This document shows, in pieces, positions 8,772-18,631 of a DNA stretch of 64,000 nucleotides. Source of the stretch: CBDEFX01 sp965237635 (GTDB lineage: Bacteria > Chloroflexota > Dehalococcoidia > Lucifugimonadales > CAUZJF01); assembly GCA_965237635.1 (NCBI GenBank), contig CBDEFX010000002.1:186001-250000 (forward strand), in the 5' to 3' direction. Position numbers and translations under genes: made by a program. The notes beneath the pieces are model-generated. The model was not told the origin of the DNA. It worked only from the letters and a program-made list of their open reading frames with translations, and ran no database searches. The stretch's first letter is position 1. Every line of letters starts with the position of its first letter.

Positions 8772-9599
8772 TTAGGCCGCCGCGGACTCGGCAGGCGCTC
8801 TGTCAAAGAACTGGTTCGGCGTCATTCCCCCAAGGCTCGAATGGGGCCGTCCGGCATTGTAAAACTCGAAGTACCGCCCGAGTCCAGTTCTGGCTTCCGG
8901 GACCGATTCGTAGGCTCTCAGGTACACCTCCTCGTACTTGACGCTCTTCCACAGTCGTTCGACGAACACATTATCCTTCCAGCTTCCCTTCCCGTCCATG
9001 CTGATCTGGATCCCATTGGCTTTCAGCAGGCCGGTGAAGGCGTCACTTGTGAACTGGCTTCCCTGATCTGTGTTGAATATCTCCGGCGCGCCGTGGCGTC
9101 CCAGGGATTCTTCGAGCGCCTCCACGCAGAAGTCTGTGTCCATTGTGACCGATACCCGCCAGGCCAGCACCTTGCGGCTATGCCAGTCCATCACTGCGGC
9201 TAGGTACACGAACCCCCTGGCCATCGGAATGTACGTGATATCCATTGCCCACACCTGGTTGGGCCTGCTCACCTCAAGCCCGCGCAGCAGGTACGGATAC
9301 ACCGTATGGCCGGGGCGTCGCCGGCTGGTGTTGGGCTTGCGGTACAGCGCCTCGATGCCCATCCGCCGCATCAGTGTGGCGATGTGTCTACGCCCGCAGG
9401 AGAGTCCCTCCTGGCGGAGCAGGCCTCGCATCATCATACTGCCTGCAAACGGATACTCAAGGTGCAGCTCATCGATGCGGCGCATCAGTCCGAGACCGGC
9501 TTCGCCCACCGGCCGTGGCCGGTAGTAGATGCTCCCGCGGCTGATGCCCACTACCTTTGCCTGGCGGGCGAGAGGCAGCTTGTGATCGCGGTCGATCAT
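8772..9599 (-). CDS. IS3-family transposase OrfB (DDE integrase part)
   Basis: 275-aa rve-type integrase. Catalytic motifs are WAMDITYIPMARGFVYL, FNTDQGSQFTSDAF and a Glu near VERLWKSVKYEEV. It overlaps orfA by 4 nt. In vivo it is probably made mainly as an OrfAB fusion through the slippery heptamer at 9641-9647; after a -1 shift the frame is open straight into MIDRDHKLPL. Confidence 0.92.
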   Translation of the reverse strand: MIDRDHKLPLARQAKVVGISRGSIYYRPRPVGEAGLGLMRRIDELHLEYPFAGSMMMRGLLRQEGLSCGRRHIATLMRRMGIEALYRKPNTSRRRPGHTVYPYLLRGLEVSRPNQVWAMDITYIPMARGFVYLAAVMDWHSRKVLAWRVSVTMDTDFCVEALEESLGRHGAPEIFNTDQGSQFTSDAFTGLLKANGIQISMDGKGSWKDNVFVERLWKSVKYEEVYLRAYESVPEARTGLGRYFEFYNAGRPHSSLGGMTPNQFFDRAPAESAAA

Positions 9600-9901
9600 C
9601 GCCTTGCGCCCGGCAATCCCGCCTTCGTGAGCGCGGACTCTAAAAAATCGTTCTCCAACGCAAGCTCACCGATCTTAGCGTGAAGGACCTTCATATCTAC
9701 CGGCTTTTCAGCCTGCCCTGTCCCGGCCCCAAATAACCGCGCCGCACGATCCAGCAACTGGGTCTTCCATTGCGTGATCTGGTTCGGGTGCACATCGAAC
9801 TGGCTTGCCAGCTCCGAAAGTGTCCGCTCGCCGCGCACTGTGGCAAGAGCCACCTTCGCCTTGAACTCTGCCGAGTGGTTACGGCGGGGTCGTCTGCTCA
9901 T
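9596..9901 (-). CDS. IS3-family transposase OrfA (HTH)
   Basis: 101-aa helix-turn-helix protein (RRNHSAEFKAKVALATVRG, LASQFDVHPNQITQWK) of the HTH_Tnp_1 type that binds the IS ends. It is followed by a leucine-rich segment and the slippery sequence in codons GAT TTT TTA. A complete ORF with normal length for the family. Confidence 0.9.
   Translation of the reverse strand: MSRRPRRNHSAEFKAKVALATVRGERTLSELASQFDVHPNQITQWKTQLLDRAARLFGAGTGQAEKPVDMKVLHAKIGELALENDFLESALTKAGLPGARR
9641..9647 (-). promoter_or_regulatory. Putative -1 frameshift heptamer T TTT TTA
   Basis: On the minus strand the orfA codons read gaT TTT TTA, the canonical X XXY YYZ arrangement. Slipping one base back gives an open frame that runs through the start of orfB. 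This is the known IS3-family way of making OrfAB; here it is read from sequence only. Confidence 0.7.
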
Positions 9902-10066
9902 CTCTCGCTCCTGTCTCCGAGAGCACTATCATGCCCTCAATCAGGCAGCGATTCCACTTATCCCCCTGTTCAGATTTCCGGAGCCACTTCTGAAGCGCCA
10001 AACCTACATCCTCACTGAGCCTCGCGTCGGCTGCCGGACGGCGGAGGAGCAGGAGCCTCGACCGTC

Positions 10067-11434
10067 GAGGTTACGTCAATAGGTGTGTAAACGACATCAG
10101 GCGGCGACCTTCTCAGCCGTTGATTCAATGGCGATTCCATCCGCATACTGTGCACCGAGATAGACGTCTTCGATCAACTCAGGGGCCTTCAGACGCCTGA
10201 AGCGTCCTTCGGCGACCATCAACATTTTCCAGATCACCGCTATCGCCCGATCGACCCTCTTGTAGCGCTTGGCGGTATCGGTCCGAAGCCTGAGGGCCGC
10301 GAAGGGTGATTCTACCGGGTTCGTCGTGCGAAGGTGCCCCCAGTGCTCCTTTGGGAAGTCATAGAAGGTGACCATGCGGTCCCAGTCCCGCTCCAAGGCC
10401 TCTGAGGCCGCCTCGTAGGAATGGTCGCCGCACCACCTGGTGAACACCGTCCTGAGCCGCTCAGCCTCTGTCCGAGTCGGCGCGTAGGGGATAGTACGCA
10501 GCATGAGCTTGGCCTGGTCCTGTTGTCGCTTTGGAAGCTTGGCGAGCACGTTTCCGATCTTGTGGTTCCAGCAGCGTTGCTCAGCCGCCTGAGGATAGAC
10601 GTTGCGCAGAGCTCCCCAGATGCCCAGGTGTCCGTCTCCAACCACCAGCCTCGGGCAGCTCAAGCCCCGGCGCTTGATGTTCCTGAGCACCTCGGACCAG
10701 TTCTCTGTGGACTCCCTGTATCCGGGAACAGCGCTCACCACCACCTTGCTCCCGTCGCTCAGGGCCGCCATCACCACCAGTACCGCCGCCTTCTCCTTCT
10801 CAAGACCAGCCTTGACGTAGACTCCATCCACCCACATGTAGACCACTTCCAGGTCATCCAGGGGCCTAGCGCGCCATTGGGCAAGCTCATCGTTCCACTT
10901 ATCCTTCAACCGGGCTACCGTGCTCGCCGATACCGGTGCGTCCTCTCCCAGCAGCCCCCGCAAAGCCAGATCGAAGTCGCCTTCGGATAGACCGTGCAGG
11001 TACAACTGGGGGGTCAACTCAGCAACCTTCCTGGTCCTGTTGACGAACAGCGGCAGCAGCCGGCTCTCGAACTGCTCCTCGGTATCGCGGACTCGCGGCC
11101 GCCTCAGCTGTATCGTTCCCGAACTCAGCGTAAGCCTCCGGGCTCTGCCGTATCCGTTCCGATAGCCGGTATCTGAGTCCGAGTCGGATCTGAGCGCCGA
11201 CTTCGCCCTTCCCAGAAACTCCGTCACCTCCTCCTCCAGCAACTCCTGGATCAGCCTCTGGACCTGGCTTCGCACCCAATCCTCCAACTGCTCCCACTCC
11301 GACCTTGACTCCGACCTACTCTCAGTGCTTTCCTTCCTCATGGGCGGTCTATCTCCTCTCTTGGGCCTCGAGCCCGTGTTGTTCAGAGAGAGGGTACACC
11401 GCCTGACTGTTTACACACTTTTTGAAGATACCTC
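10067..11434 (-). mobile_element. IS256-family element, copy A2 (1368 bp)
   Basis: Same length and same terminal inverted repeats as copy A1. Unlike A1 there is no matching 8-bp duplication: the left flank ends in CGACCGTC and the right flank begins ATTGTTCA. That suggests the flanks were exchanged by recombination or deletion after insertion. The roughly 90 bp between this element and IS3-A (9974-10066) holds nothing recognised. Confidence 0.88.
10097..11341 (-). CDS. IS256-family (mutator) transposase
   Basis: 414-aa transposase, close relative of the one at 6416-7660. Same DDE context (MWVDGVYVKAG, VVGDGHLGIWG, TTNPVESPFAA) and the same C-terminus YLGAQYADGIAIESTAEKV. The 3' end of this gene also survives as a solo remnant at 39761-39857. 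No internal lesion seen. Confidence 0.93.
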   Translation of the reverse strand: MRKESTESRSESRSEWEQLEDWVRSQVQRLIQELLEEEVTEFLGRAKSALRSDSDSDTGYRNGYGRARRLTLSSGTIQLRRPRVRDTEEQFESRLLPLFVNRTRKVAELTPQLYLHGLSEGDFDLALRGLLGEDAPVSASTVARLKDKWNDELAQWRARPLDDLEVVYMWVDGVYVKAGLEKEKAAVLVVMAALSDGSKVVVSAVPGYRESTENWSEVLRNIKRRGLSCPRLVVGDGHLGIWGALRNVYPQAAEQRCWNHKIGNVLAKLPKRQQDQAKLMLRTIPYAPTRTEAERLRTVFTRWCGDHSYEAASEALERDWDRMVTFYDFPKEHWGHLRTTNPVESPFAALRLRTDTAKRYKRVDRAIAVIWKMLMVAEGRFRRLKAPELIEDVYLGAQYADGIAIESTAEKVAA

Positions 11435-11971
11435 ATTGTTCAATCCGAAGCATCCAAACTAATTGACGCCTGTGAGCGTGCACTTGCATTTTTCTGGTGC
11501 GACTCGTGTGCCCCGCCCTGTAGTGTCTGGAGACTTGAAGACAGAACTTCGGAGAGCTTTCAATGCCGATGCGGCGTAGTACGCTGGAAGTACGGAAATG
11601 CTTGAGAACACTCCGTCCGCGTTACTTTGGTGAAAGGCCCCGCTATTGTCCCCGCCGACCGAAACCCCTATCTCGCCAGCGGCTGCGATGACTTCGACGT
11701 CGGCCGCTTGCCTTGCCTAGGCATTTCGGGAGGATGGTGGTGAGTCTTGCCCTTTCTGACGTTACCGGGAGTTGACTTGTACAGTCATAATCGTGTATTA
11801 GCAGACCTTGGTGGGCCTCCCAGGTTCAGCCACATCTCGAAGATGGTTCTGCCTCCCGTCCAATTAGGCCCGTGGCAGGCCCATTGTCCGGTCGCCTCTG
11901 GGTGGAGGTGTCTTTAGGCTGCGTTACGTCCCGTCCCACAGACTAAAGACGTCATTGCAAGGAAGCTATAC
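11435..11971. other. Gene-free stretch upstream of addB, with an R2 repeat
   Basis: No credible coding frame. At about 11823-11875 it contains one arm of repeat R2 (CCACATCTCGAAGATGGTTC, TGCC, then CCCGTC and TAGGCCC), shared with 53981-54070 and 54343-54396. The rest is unrecognised. A GGAAG motif at 11961-11965 is the probable ribosome-binding site of addB. Confidence 0.5.
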
Positions 11972-14900
11972 GTGCAAGTGTATTTGGAACCATTTGGCAG
12001 AGCTGCGCGGGAGCGGCTGCAGACGTTGGTTGCCGAGGCCAAGGCGGGCAACCCGCTTGCGCCGGTGACCATCGTGCCGCCGAACACCTACGCGGGCATC
12101 GGCCTCCGCCGGATCCTGTCCGGTGACGGCGGGCTCCTCAACGTAGGCTTTATGGTCCTGGCACGCTTGGCCGAACAGCTGGGAGCGCCGACCATGGCGT
12201 CGCAGCGACGGCGGCCGCTGTCCGCGGCGGCGGAGATGGCTGTTATCCGCACAGTGGCGATGGAGGTGGTGGGGAAGGAACCGCTCGGCAGCGTGGCGGG
12301 GCACGCCACGTTGCACGAATCGCTGCAGGCTGCGTTCAAAGAACTGGTGCGCCTGACGGAGGGTGAGCTCCACACGCTGGCGGCGGAGGGTCCGCTGCGG
12401 CAGGCAACCGTCGAGTTGTACCGCCGATTCCGGGAGCGGACTGCCGAGTACTACGGGCCTGAAGACGAGGCTTGGGCTGCGGCGGAGGCGGTGCGCTCGG
12501 GACGAGGGCAGCCGGCGCTGCAGGACGTGGGCGCGCTGGTGTTTTTTCTCCTGACACGGCCATCGCCGGGTGAGACCGCGCTGCTGACGGCGCTTTCGGA
12601 TGCTGCGCCGTGCAGTCTCGTGGTGGGGCGGACCGGCGAGGCTGGCGTCGACGACGTCGAGGGCGCGTGGTGGAAGCAGTTCGGTGAAGCGAGTGCTGAC
12701 GGCTCGCAGCAGAGCTTGGCGCACCTGGACACGAGACCGAAGTCCATTGTATCTGCCCCGGACGCGCGTGAGGAGGTGCGACAGGCGGTGCGCGACATGT
12801 TCCAGCGGGCGGAAGCGGGCGTGCCATTTCACCGCATGGCGGCCCTCTACCGGCGGCGCGACCCCTACGCCTTTCAACTTCGGATGGAGCTGGGCTTTGC
12901 CGGTATACCGGTGGCGGGCCCGGACCCGTCGCCACTGCAGGACTCCGTTCCGGGGCGGCTGCTTACGGGGATGCTGGACGTCATCAGGGAAGACTTTAGC
13001 CGTGCCGCCCTAATGCGGTGGCTGGCGGACGCGCCAGTGTGGAACGCCGCGAGCAACCGGTCAGCGTCCAGCGAGCTGCAGCGTTGGGAGGGCCTGTCGC
13101 GAGAAGCGGGCGTCGTGCGCGGCTTGGAGCAGTGGAAGGACCGGCTCCACGGCCTGACCGCAAGTGTGGCGCGGCGTCGCCAGGGGGCAGAGGCGCGGGG
13201 TGACCTGACGGAAGCCCAGTCGATGGGCTATGTCGAGGCAATTGCCTGTGCTGAGAGGTTGTTGGCGCTTGTAGAGCATTTGGCGCAGGACAAGCCCCCC
13301 GCGGACGGCAGCCCTTGGAGCGCCTTTGCCAAGTGGGCCAAGGACGCCATAGACCGGTACGGCCAGGGGAAGAACGACTGGCCGGCGCAACAGCAGGACG
13401 CGCTTGGAAGTGTGGAGTCGGCGCTTGAGGAACTCGGCAAGCTGGACGCGGTTGAACCGGCTACGACGCTGGAAGGGTTTCAGCAAGCGCTTGATCATGC
13501 GCTCTCGGCATACATGGGCCGGAGTGGCGCCACTGGAACGGGCGTGTTCGTGGCAGGGCTTGGGGCCGCGACGGGAATGGAATTCGACACCGTATGGCTC
13601 CTGGGGATGTCGGAGGGCGACTACCCGGCCCGGAGCGGCGAGGACCCGCTGCTGCCGGAGTACGTGCGCGCTCAGGTGCTGATGGGTGCCCTGCCCCTTC
13701 GACGGGAGGCCCAATTGCACGAGCAGCGCGACTATCTGGCCGCCCTCGCAGGCGGGGATCGGCGACGGCTCTCGTATTCGCGGGTCGATCCTGTGACGCG
13801 GCGGGCGCAATACCCCTCGCCCTGGCTGCTTGAGGCAGCCTCGACACTCGCAGGTGAACGCGTCTCATCGGAGCGGCTGCACACCTACGATGCTCCATGG
13901 CTGACGGTCATCGAATCAATGGAGGACGCGCTGCGGCTGGCAGAGGGTGGACGCGCCGCAGACGGCCACGAGTACGACGTGCTGGCCCTTGCACGATGGC
14001 AGAGGACGGGATCTCGCCTGCGCTGGCACCCGCTGGCCTCGGACGGCGGCCCTCTGGGCCGGGCGCTCGCGATGGACCGGGCACGCGCAACGAACGGGCT
14101 TACCGAGTGGGACGGGTTCGTGGGCGGGATCGCGGACAGCAGCGGACGGCTCGGCGGATCGCTCTCGCAGGTCATGTCACCGACGCGGTTGGAGTCATGG
14201 GCCACCTGCCCGTACCGCCACTTCCTGGGCAACGTGCTCAACCTGTCAGCATGGGAAACGCCGGAAGACGTGCTGACCATCTCCCCGCTGGAACGGGGCA
14301 GCCTGGTCCACGCCATCTTGGAGCGATTCATCAAGGAGGCGATGGACGCAGGGGCCCCCTCGCCTCGCGAGGGCTGGACACTCTTGCAGCGGGAACGGCT
14401 CCGGGAGATCGCCCAAGAGGAGTTCCGGGAGGCGGAGCGAAGGGGCGTGACGGGGCGCCGCGTGTTGTGGGAGGTGGCGCAGGAGGACATCCTGCAGGAT
14501 CTGGAGAGGTTCCTGGATGACGACGAGCAGTACCGGGCAGACGAGGGGATGCAACCCCGTCACTCCGAGTACGCGTTCGGCTTCGACGGGCCGCCGGTGG
14601 CATTGGCGCTGCCGGACGGCGGCGAGGTCCGCTTCCGGGGTTTCATCGACCGCGTGGATGTGGCACAGGACGGCCGTCGAGCTGTGGTGATGGACTACAA
14701 GACAGGCTCTTCCCAGCAATACCGGAAGATGGAGGACGATCCCCTGATGGCGGGGAAACGGCTGCAGCTGCCCGTGTACGCGCTTGCAGTGCGGGAGACG
14801 CTGCTGCCGAATGCGGCCCTGCGCGCCGAGTATTGGTTCATTTCTGCTAACGGCGGATACATTCGCGTTCCCGTTACCCTCGACGCCATTGAGGCGCAGT

Positions 14901-15136
14901 TCAGGAATATGGTACAGGCCATCGCGGAGGGTGTGCGGGGCGGCATCTTCCCGGCGAACCCAGGCCCGCCCGGCTTCGGCGGACCCGAAAACTGCCGCTA
15001 CTGCGACTTCCAGCGCATCTGCCCCACCAACAAGCTGGCGTTGTGGGCGCGCAAGGTCGACTCGCCGCAGGTCGCTGCCTACAAAATGCTCAGCGGCGGC
15101 GCCCTCGACGCCGATGCGGAAAAGGACGCGGGATGA
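11972..15136 (+). CDS. addB: AddB-like helicase/nuclease subunit
   Basis: 1054-aa partner of AddA in the RecBCD-like complex that resects double-strand breaks. GTG start at 11972, preceded by AGGAAG. No good Walker A is visible at the N-terminus, so it is probably structural, as in AddB proteins with a decayed helicase. The C-terminal nuclease has GFIDRVDVAQDGR and VVMDYKTGS (the D and K of PD-(D/E)XK). Four cysteines, one in WATCPYRHFLG and three in CRYCDFQRIC, fit the iron-sulfur staple of AddB-type nucleases. The stop overlaps the addA start by 4 nt. No damage seen. Confidence 0.9.
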   Translation: MQVYLEPFGRAARERLQTLVAEAKAGNPLAPVTIVPPNTYAGIGLRRILSGDGGLLNVGFMVLARLAEQLGAPTMASQRRRPLSAAAEMAVIRTVAMEVVGKEPLGSVAGHATLHESLQAAFKELVRLTEGELHTLAAEGPLRQATVELYRRFRERTAEYYGPEDEAWAAAEAVRSGRGQPALQDVGALVFFLLTRPSPGETALLTALSDAAPCSLVVGRTGEAGVDDVEGAWWKQFGEASADGSQQSLAHLDTRPKSIVSAPDAREEVRQAVRDMFQRAEAGVPFHRMAALYRRRDPYAFQLRMELGFAGIPVAGPDPSPLQDSVPGRLLTGMLDVIREDFSRAALMRWLADAPVWNAASNRSASSELQRWEGLSREAGVVRGLEQWKDRLHGLTASVARRRQGAEARGDLTEAQSMGYVEAIACAERLLALVEHLAQDKPPADGSPWSAFAKWAKDAIDRYGQGKNDWPAQQQDALGSVESALEELGKLDAVEPATTLEGFQQALDHALSAYMGRSGATGTGVFVAGLGAATGMEFDTVWLLGMSEGDYPARSGEDPLLPEYVRAQVLMGALPLRREAQLHEQRDYLAALAGGDRRRLSYSRVDPVTRRAQYPSPWLLEAASTLAGERVSSERLHTYDAPWLTVIESMEDALRLAEGGRAADGHEYDVLALARWQRTGSRLRWHPLASDGGPLGRALAMDRARATNGLTEWDGFVGGIADSSGRLGGSLSQVMSPTRLESWATCPYRHFLGNVLNLSAWETPEDVLTISPLERGSLVHAILERFIKEAMDAGAPSPREGWTLLQRERLREIAQEEFREAERRGVTGRRVLWEVAQEDILQDLERFLDDDEQYRADEGMQPRHSEYAFGFDGPPVALALPDGGEVRFRGFIDRVDVAQDGRRAVVMDYKTGSSQQYRKMEDDPLMAGKRLQLPVYALAVRETLLPNAALRAEYWFISANGGYIRVPVTLDAIEAQFRNMVQAIAEGVRGGIFPANPGPPGFGGPENCRYCDFQRICPTNKLALWARKVDSPQVAAYKMLSGGALDADAEKDAG

Positions 15137-18100
15137 TGCAGCATGACCAGCCAGCGGACCAGCAGCACCGCGACCGAATCCAACAGAGCCTGGACGAGAA
15201 CCTCTTTGTCGAGGCTGGAGCAGGGACGGGAAAGACCACCGCTCTGGTGGGCCGCATAGTGACGCTGATCGCCTCGGGCGCTGCGGAGATGGCGGGACTG
15301 GCCGCGATCACCTTCACCGAGGCCGCTGCCGCTGAACTGCGGGACCGGGTCCGCCGTGACCTCGAGTACGCGGCTGAGGACGAAAACCTCGATGAGGGCT
15401 CACGCGACCGGTGCCGGCGGGCCGTGTCGGAAATGGACGCCGCGTCGATCCAGACGCTGCACAGCTTCGCGCAGTCGCTGTTGCGCGAGCTGCCGCTGGA
15501 GGCGGGCCTGCCACCGGGCTTCGAGATGCTTGACCCAATCGAGGCGGACCTGCGCTTCCAGCAAGAATGGGACCAGTGGCTGGATGAATCGCTTGAGTCG
15601 GTGGAGCTTGGCCCCAAGCTGGCGCGGGCGCTGCACCTGGGGCTGAATCTGGACCAACTGCGCCGGGTTGCCTCGGCGCTCAACGACGACTATGACCTGG
15701 TGGCCGACGCATCCATTGCAGAGGCGCCTGAGCCCACGCTGACCATCGGGAACAGGCTGGCGGAGGCGGTCACGGAAATAGAGCGGCTGCGAGAGTTTTC
15801 GAAGATTGGCGGCGGAGATCGCCTGTATGACCACGCCGCGGATGTCGTGGCCCTAGCGCAGAGGCTGCCGACTGCGGACAGCAACGACCGCGCTTACGAG
15901 CGAGCCCTCGTCCGGCTGCTGGGTTGGAAGCGGGTCTCGACCAGGAGCGGCAGTCAGAAGGACTGGGACAAGGACGTGGTGACGGGGGTCAATGCCTGCA
16001 AGTTGCTGAAGGACATGCTCCAGGAGCTTGAGGGTTTGCGGTTGGAGGAGATCGGCGCGCTGCGCACCGCAGCCTTCACGCCTGCGTTGGAAGCGGTGCG
16101 CAAGTTCGTCGTCGACCAGTCGGCGCGGCGCAAAGAAGAGGGGCACGCGGGGTTCCATGACCTTCTCGTCTGGGCTCGGGACATGCTACGTGACAACCCC
16201 GACGCGCGCCGCCGGTTTCAGCGCCGCTTCCATCACCTGCTGGTGGACGAGTTCCAGGACACGGACCCCATTCAAGCGGAGATCGCCTTCTTCCTGGCGG
16301 GCGACCCTGACGACCGCGGTGGGAACATGTCGAAGGACTGGCAGGCCATCGCGCCGACGCCTGGCAAGCTCTTCATGGTTGGCGACCCAAAGCAGTCCAT
16401 CTATCGCTTTCGACGTGCGGACATCGTGACGATGGCGCACGTGCGCAGGCACCTGGTGGACGAAAGCACGCCGTTGCAGCAGAACTTCCGGTCGCAGCAG
16501 AGCATCATCTCTTGGGTGAACCACGTCTTCAGTCAGTGGATGCGGAACGAGGACGGCAGCGAGTTGCAGGCCGAGTACAGGGACCTCGTCGCCACACACG
16601 ACGTGTCGAAGGAGGGGGAGGAGGCCCCGGCGCCCGCCGTCTACTACGTGGGCGAGAGCGTCGACGGGAACGCGGACTACGCCCGTCGGCTGGAAGGTCA
16701 GGCGGTGGCTGCCCTGGCTCGGCGAATCAAGGAAGAGCGGTGGCAAGTTCGTAGCCAAGAACCCGGAGAGTGGCGGGACGCCACCTACCGGGACATCTGC
16801 CTCCTGCTGCCAAGCCGCACGAACCTGGAGGCGTTGGAGCAGGCGCTGGAGGCCGCGGACGTGTCGTATCGCATCGAGAGCGAGTCGATCGTGCTGGGCA
16901 CGGAAGACGTTCGACAGCTGCTGAACTGCCTTCGGGCTATCGATAGCCCGGGCGACCAAGTGGCGCTCGTGGCAGCGCTCCGCTCAATAGCCTTCTCCTG
17001 CAGCGACGTGGAGCTGCTGCAGTTCGTCGACGATGGGGGGCGGTTCGACTACCTGCACCCCGGCAGCGCCACGGGCCCGGTGGCCGAGGCCCTGGCAGTG
17101 CTGCGCGAATCCAACAAAAAGTGCGGGCTGAAGCCTCCGGACGAGCTGATCGAGGAGTTCATCCGGGAGCGACATCTGGTGGAGCTCTCCTTTGACCGCC
17201 GTCGGCCCCGGGAGCGATGGCGTCGGCTGCGCTTCGTGGTGGAGCAGGCGCGGGCGTACCAGCGGGCTGGCGGCAGCTCACTGCGCGGCTTCCTCGACTG
17301 GATTGAGCGGCAGGTTGTGGAGCGGGCGCGAGCGGTGGAGTCGCCGGCGCCGGAGTCGGACGAGGACTGCGTGCGAATCATGACGATTCACGCCGCCAAG
17401 GGCTTGGAGTTTCCCGTGGTGGTGCTCACGGGTTTTGGGAGCACACCCAATCGCAATGTAGACAACGTGATAGTGGACCGGACCTCCGGCCAAGCGGAGA
17501 TCCAACTCACCCTGCCGGGTGCTATACACGTCCCTACGCCGGGGTATGAGGCCGCAAGGATCAGGGAATCAGCGGCGGCGGAAGCGGAGGACGTGCGGTT
17601 GGCCTACGTGGCATGCACACGCGCTAAGGACCACCTAGTCGTGAGTCTATTCCGCCCCGCGGCAAAGAAAGACACGACGCGCGCCGCCAAGCTGGAGGAG
17701 TTTTGCGCGGACCACTTGAACCTGTTCCAAGAGCTCGACTGGGAGTCGTTGGTGGAAGCAGCGGGCGCCTACGAACCGATGGCGGAGGAGGAGAGATCTG
17801 CGACCGGTGGCGATTTTGCCGCCCTGCGGGCGCAGTGGGAGGCGCAGCGTGAATCCACCATCGAGAAGGCGTCGAGGCAGCAAGCGCAGGCGGTTACGGG
17901 CATCGCACAGCGGGTGAAAGGGCAGCCGCCGAGTGTTCCCGCGGAAGGAGACGTGATATCGGAGAAGGCGGAAGCCGGCGAAGGCGAAATCCCGTACCGG
18001 AGAGGGCGTGGCGGGACGAACCTTGGGCGCGCTGTCCACGCCGTGCTGCAGAGCATCGACCTGCTTACCGGCGAGGGGCTTGAGGACATCTGCCGTGCCC

Positions 18101-18531
18101 AAGCGGAGGCGGAGGGCATCGGCGACGCAGCGAAGGATGTCCTTGAGCTGTCACGCAACGCGTTGGCAACAGAGACCGTGAAGGGCCTGATCGAAAGCGT
18201 GAAGCAGGGCTCGGCCAACTATTACCGGGAGGTCTTTGTAAGTACGAAGCTCGGTGACAGGCTAGTGGAGGGCTTTATTGACCTGCTCATCGATGCGCCG
18301 GACGGGATAACCATAGTCGACTACAAGACGGACCGACTCACTACCAAGCAGGTCCATGAGCTAGGGTCGGAGTATGAGGTGCAGCTGGGCCTCTATGCCT
18401 GGGCGGTTGCGGAGACAACGGGGAAACTGGTGCGGGAGGCGACGCTCCTCTTCCTGCGCCCGCAGGAGGAACGTTGGTTTCCGGACCCGCAGGCGCTCAT
18501 GTCGAAGGCGTTGGATGCGGCGAAGGTGTAG
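15133..18531 (+). CDS. addA: AddA-like UvrD-family helicase-nuclease
   Basis: About 1132 aa from the ATG at 15133, inside an ATGA overlap with addB. Superfamily 1A helicase motifs in order: Walker A EAGAGTGKTTALVGRI, AAITFTEAAAAELRDRV, Walker B LLVDEFQDTDPIQ, VGDPKQSIYRFRRAD, QQNFRSQQSI, and IMTIHAAKGLEFPVVVL. The C-terminal nuclease has EGFIDLLIDAPDG and IVDYKTDRL. It works with AddB in the cytoplasm on broken DNA ends. Full length and uninterrupted, with a strong hairpin directly downstream. Confidence 0.95.
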   Translation: MMQHDQPADQQHRDRIQQSLDENLFVEAGAGTGKTTALVGRIVTLIASGAAEMAGLAAITFTEAAAAELRDRVRRDLEYAAEDENLDEGSRDRCRRAVSEMDAASIQTLHSFAQSLLRELPLEAGLPPGFEMLDPIEADLRFQQEWDQWLDESLESVELGPKLARALHLGLNLDQLRRVASALNDDYDLVADASIAEAPEPTLTIGNRLAEAVTEIERLREFSKIGGGDRLYDHAADVVALAQRLPTADSNDRAYERALVRLLGWKRVSTRSGSQKDWDKDVVTGVNACKLLKDMLQELEGLRLEEIGALRTAAFTPALEAVRKFVVDQSARRKEEGHAGFHDLLVWARDMLRDNPDARRRFQRRFHHLLVDEFQDTDPIQAEIAFFLAGDPDDRGGNMSKDWQAIAPTPGKLFMVGDPKQSIYRFRRADIVTMAHVRRHLVDESTPLQQNFRSQQSIISWVNHVFSQWMRNEDGSELQAEYRDLVATHDVSKEGEEAPAPAVYYVGESVDGNADYARRLEGQAVAALARRIKEERWQVRSQEPGEWRDATYRDICLLLPSRTNLEALEQALEAADVSYRIESESIVLGTEDVRQLLNCLRAIDSPGDQVALVAALRSIAFSCSDVELLQFVDDGGRFDYLHPGSATGPVAEALAVLRESNKKCGLKPPDELIEEFIRERHLVELSFDRRRPRERWRRLRFVVEQARAYQRAGGSSLRGFLDWIERQVVERARAVESPAPESDEDCVRIMTIHAAKGLEFPVVVLTGFGSTPNRNVDNVIVDRTSGQAEIQLTLPGAIHVPTPGYEAARIRESAAAEAEDVRLAYVACTRAKDHLVVSLFRPAAKKDTTRAAKLEEFCADHLNLFQELDWESLVEAAGAYEPMAEEERSATGGDFAALRAQWEAQRESTIEKASRQQAQAVTGIAQRVKGQPPSVPAEGDVISEKAEAGEGEIPYRRGRGGTNLGRAVHAVLQSIDLLTGEGLEDICRAQAEAEGIGDAAKDVLELSRNALATETVKGLIESVKQGSANYYREVFVSTKLGDRLVEGFIDLLIDAPDGITIVDYKTDRLTTKQVHELGSEYEVQLGLYAWAVAETTGKLVREATLLFLRPQEERWFPDPQALMSKALDAAKV

Positions 18532-18550
18532 TCGGCGGCGCTAGCCTACC

Positions 18551-18590
18551 GTAAAGAAGAGGGGGCCGTTTGCGGCCCCCTCTTCTTTAC
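18551..18590 (+). terminator. Strong hairpin after addA
   Basis: Perfect 17-bp stem: GTAAAGAAGAGGGGGCC at 18551-18567, loop gtttgc, and its complement at 18574-18590. It lies 19 nt after the addA stop. The A/G-rich and C/T-rich flanks are typical of a bidirectional Rho-independent terminator. Confidence 0.85.
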
Positions 18591-18631
18591 TTGCGTTTCT
18601 GCGACTAGCTGATCTGGCGCAAGAGGACCAT

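Larger units (their letters stand above)
8724..9973 (-). mobile_element. IS3-family element IS3-A
   Basis: About 1.25 kb with two overlapping transposase ORFs. The ends share TCTGAACAG plus a subterminal GATAAGTGGAATCGC segment in inverted orientation (8724-8765 and 9945-9973). No convincing target duplication was seen, so the outer boundaries are good to a few bases only. Confidence 0.8.

Noticed and set aside
10067..11434. Composite transposon formed by the two IS256-A copies
   Set aside because: Copy A1 has its own perfect 8-bp duplication inside a split gene, and A2 lacks a duplication matching it; the DNA between them is another IS and debris, not a mobilised cargo.
12336..12935. Long antisense frames within addB and addA
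   Set aside because: Typical GC-rich shadow frames; the plus-strand proteins carry the conserved motifs.
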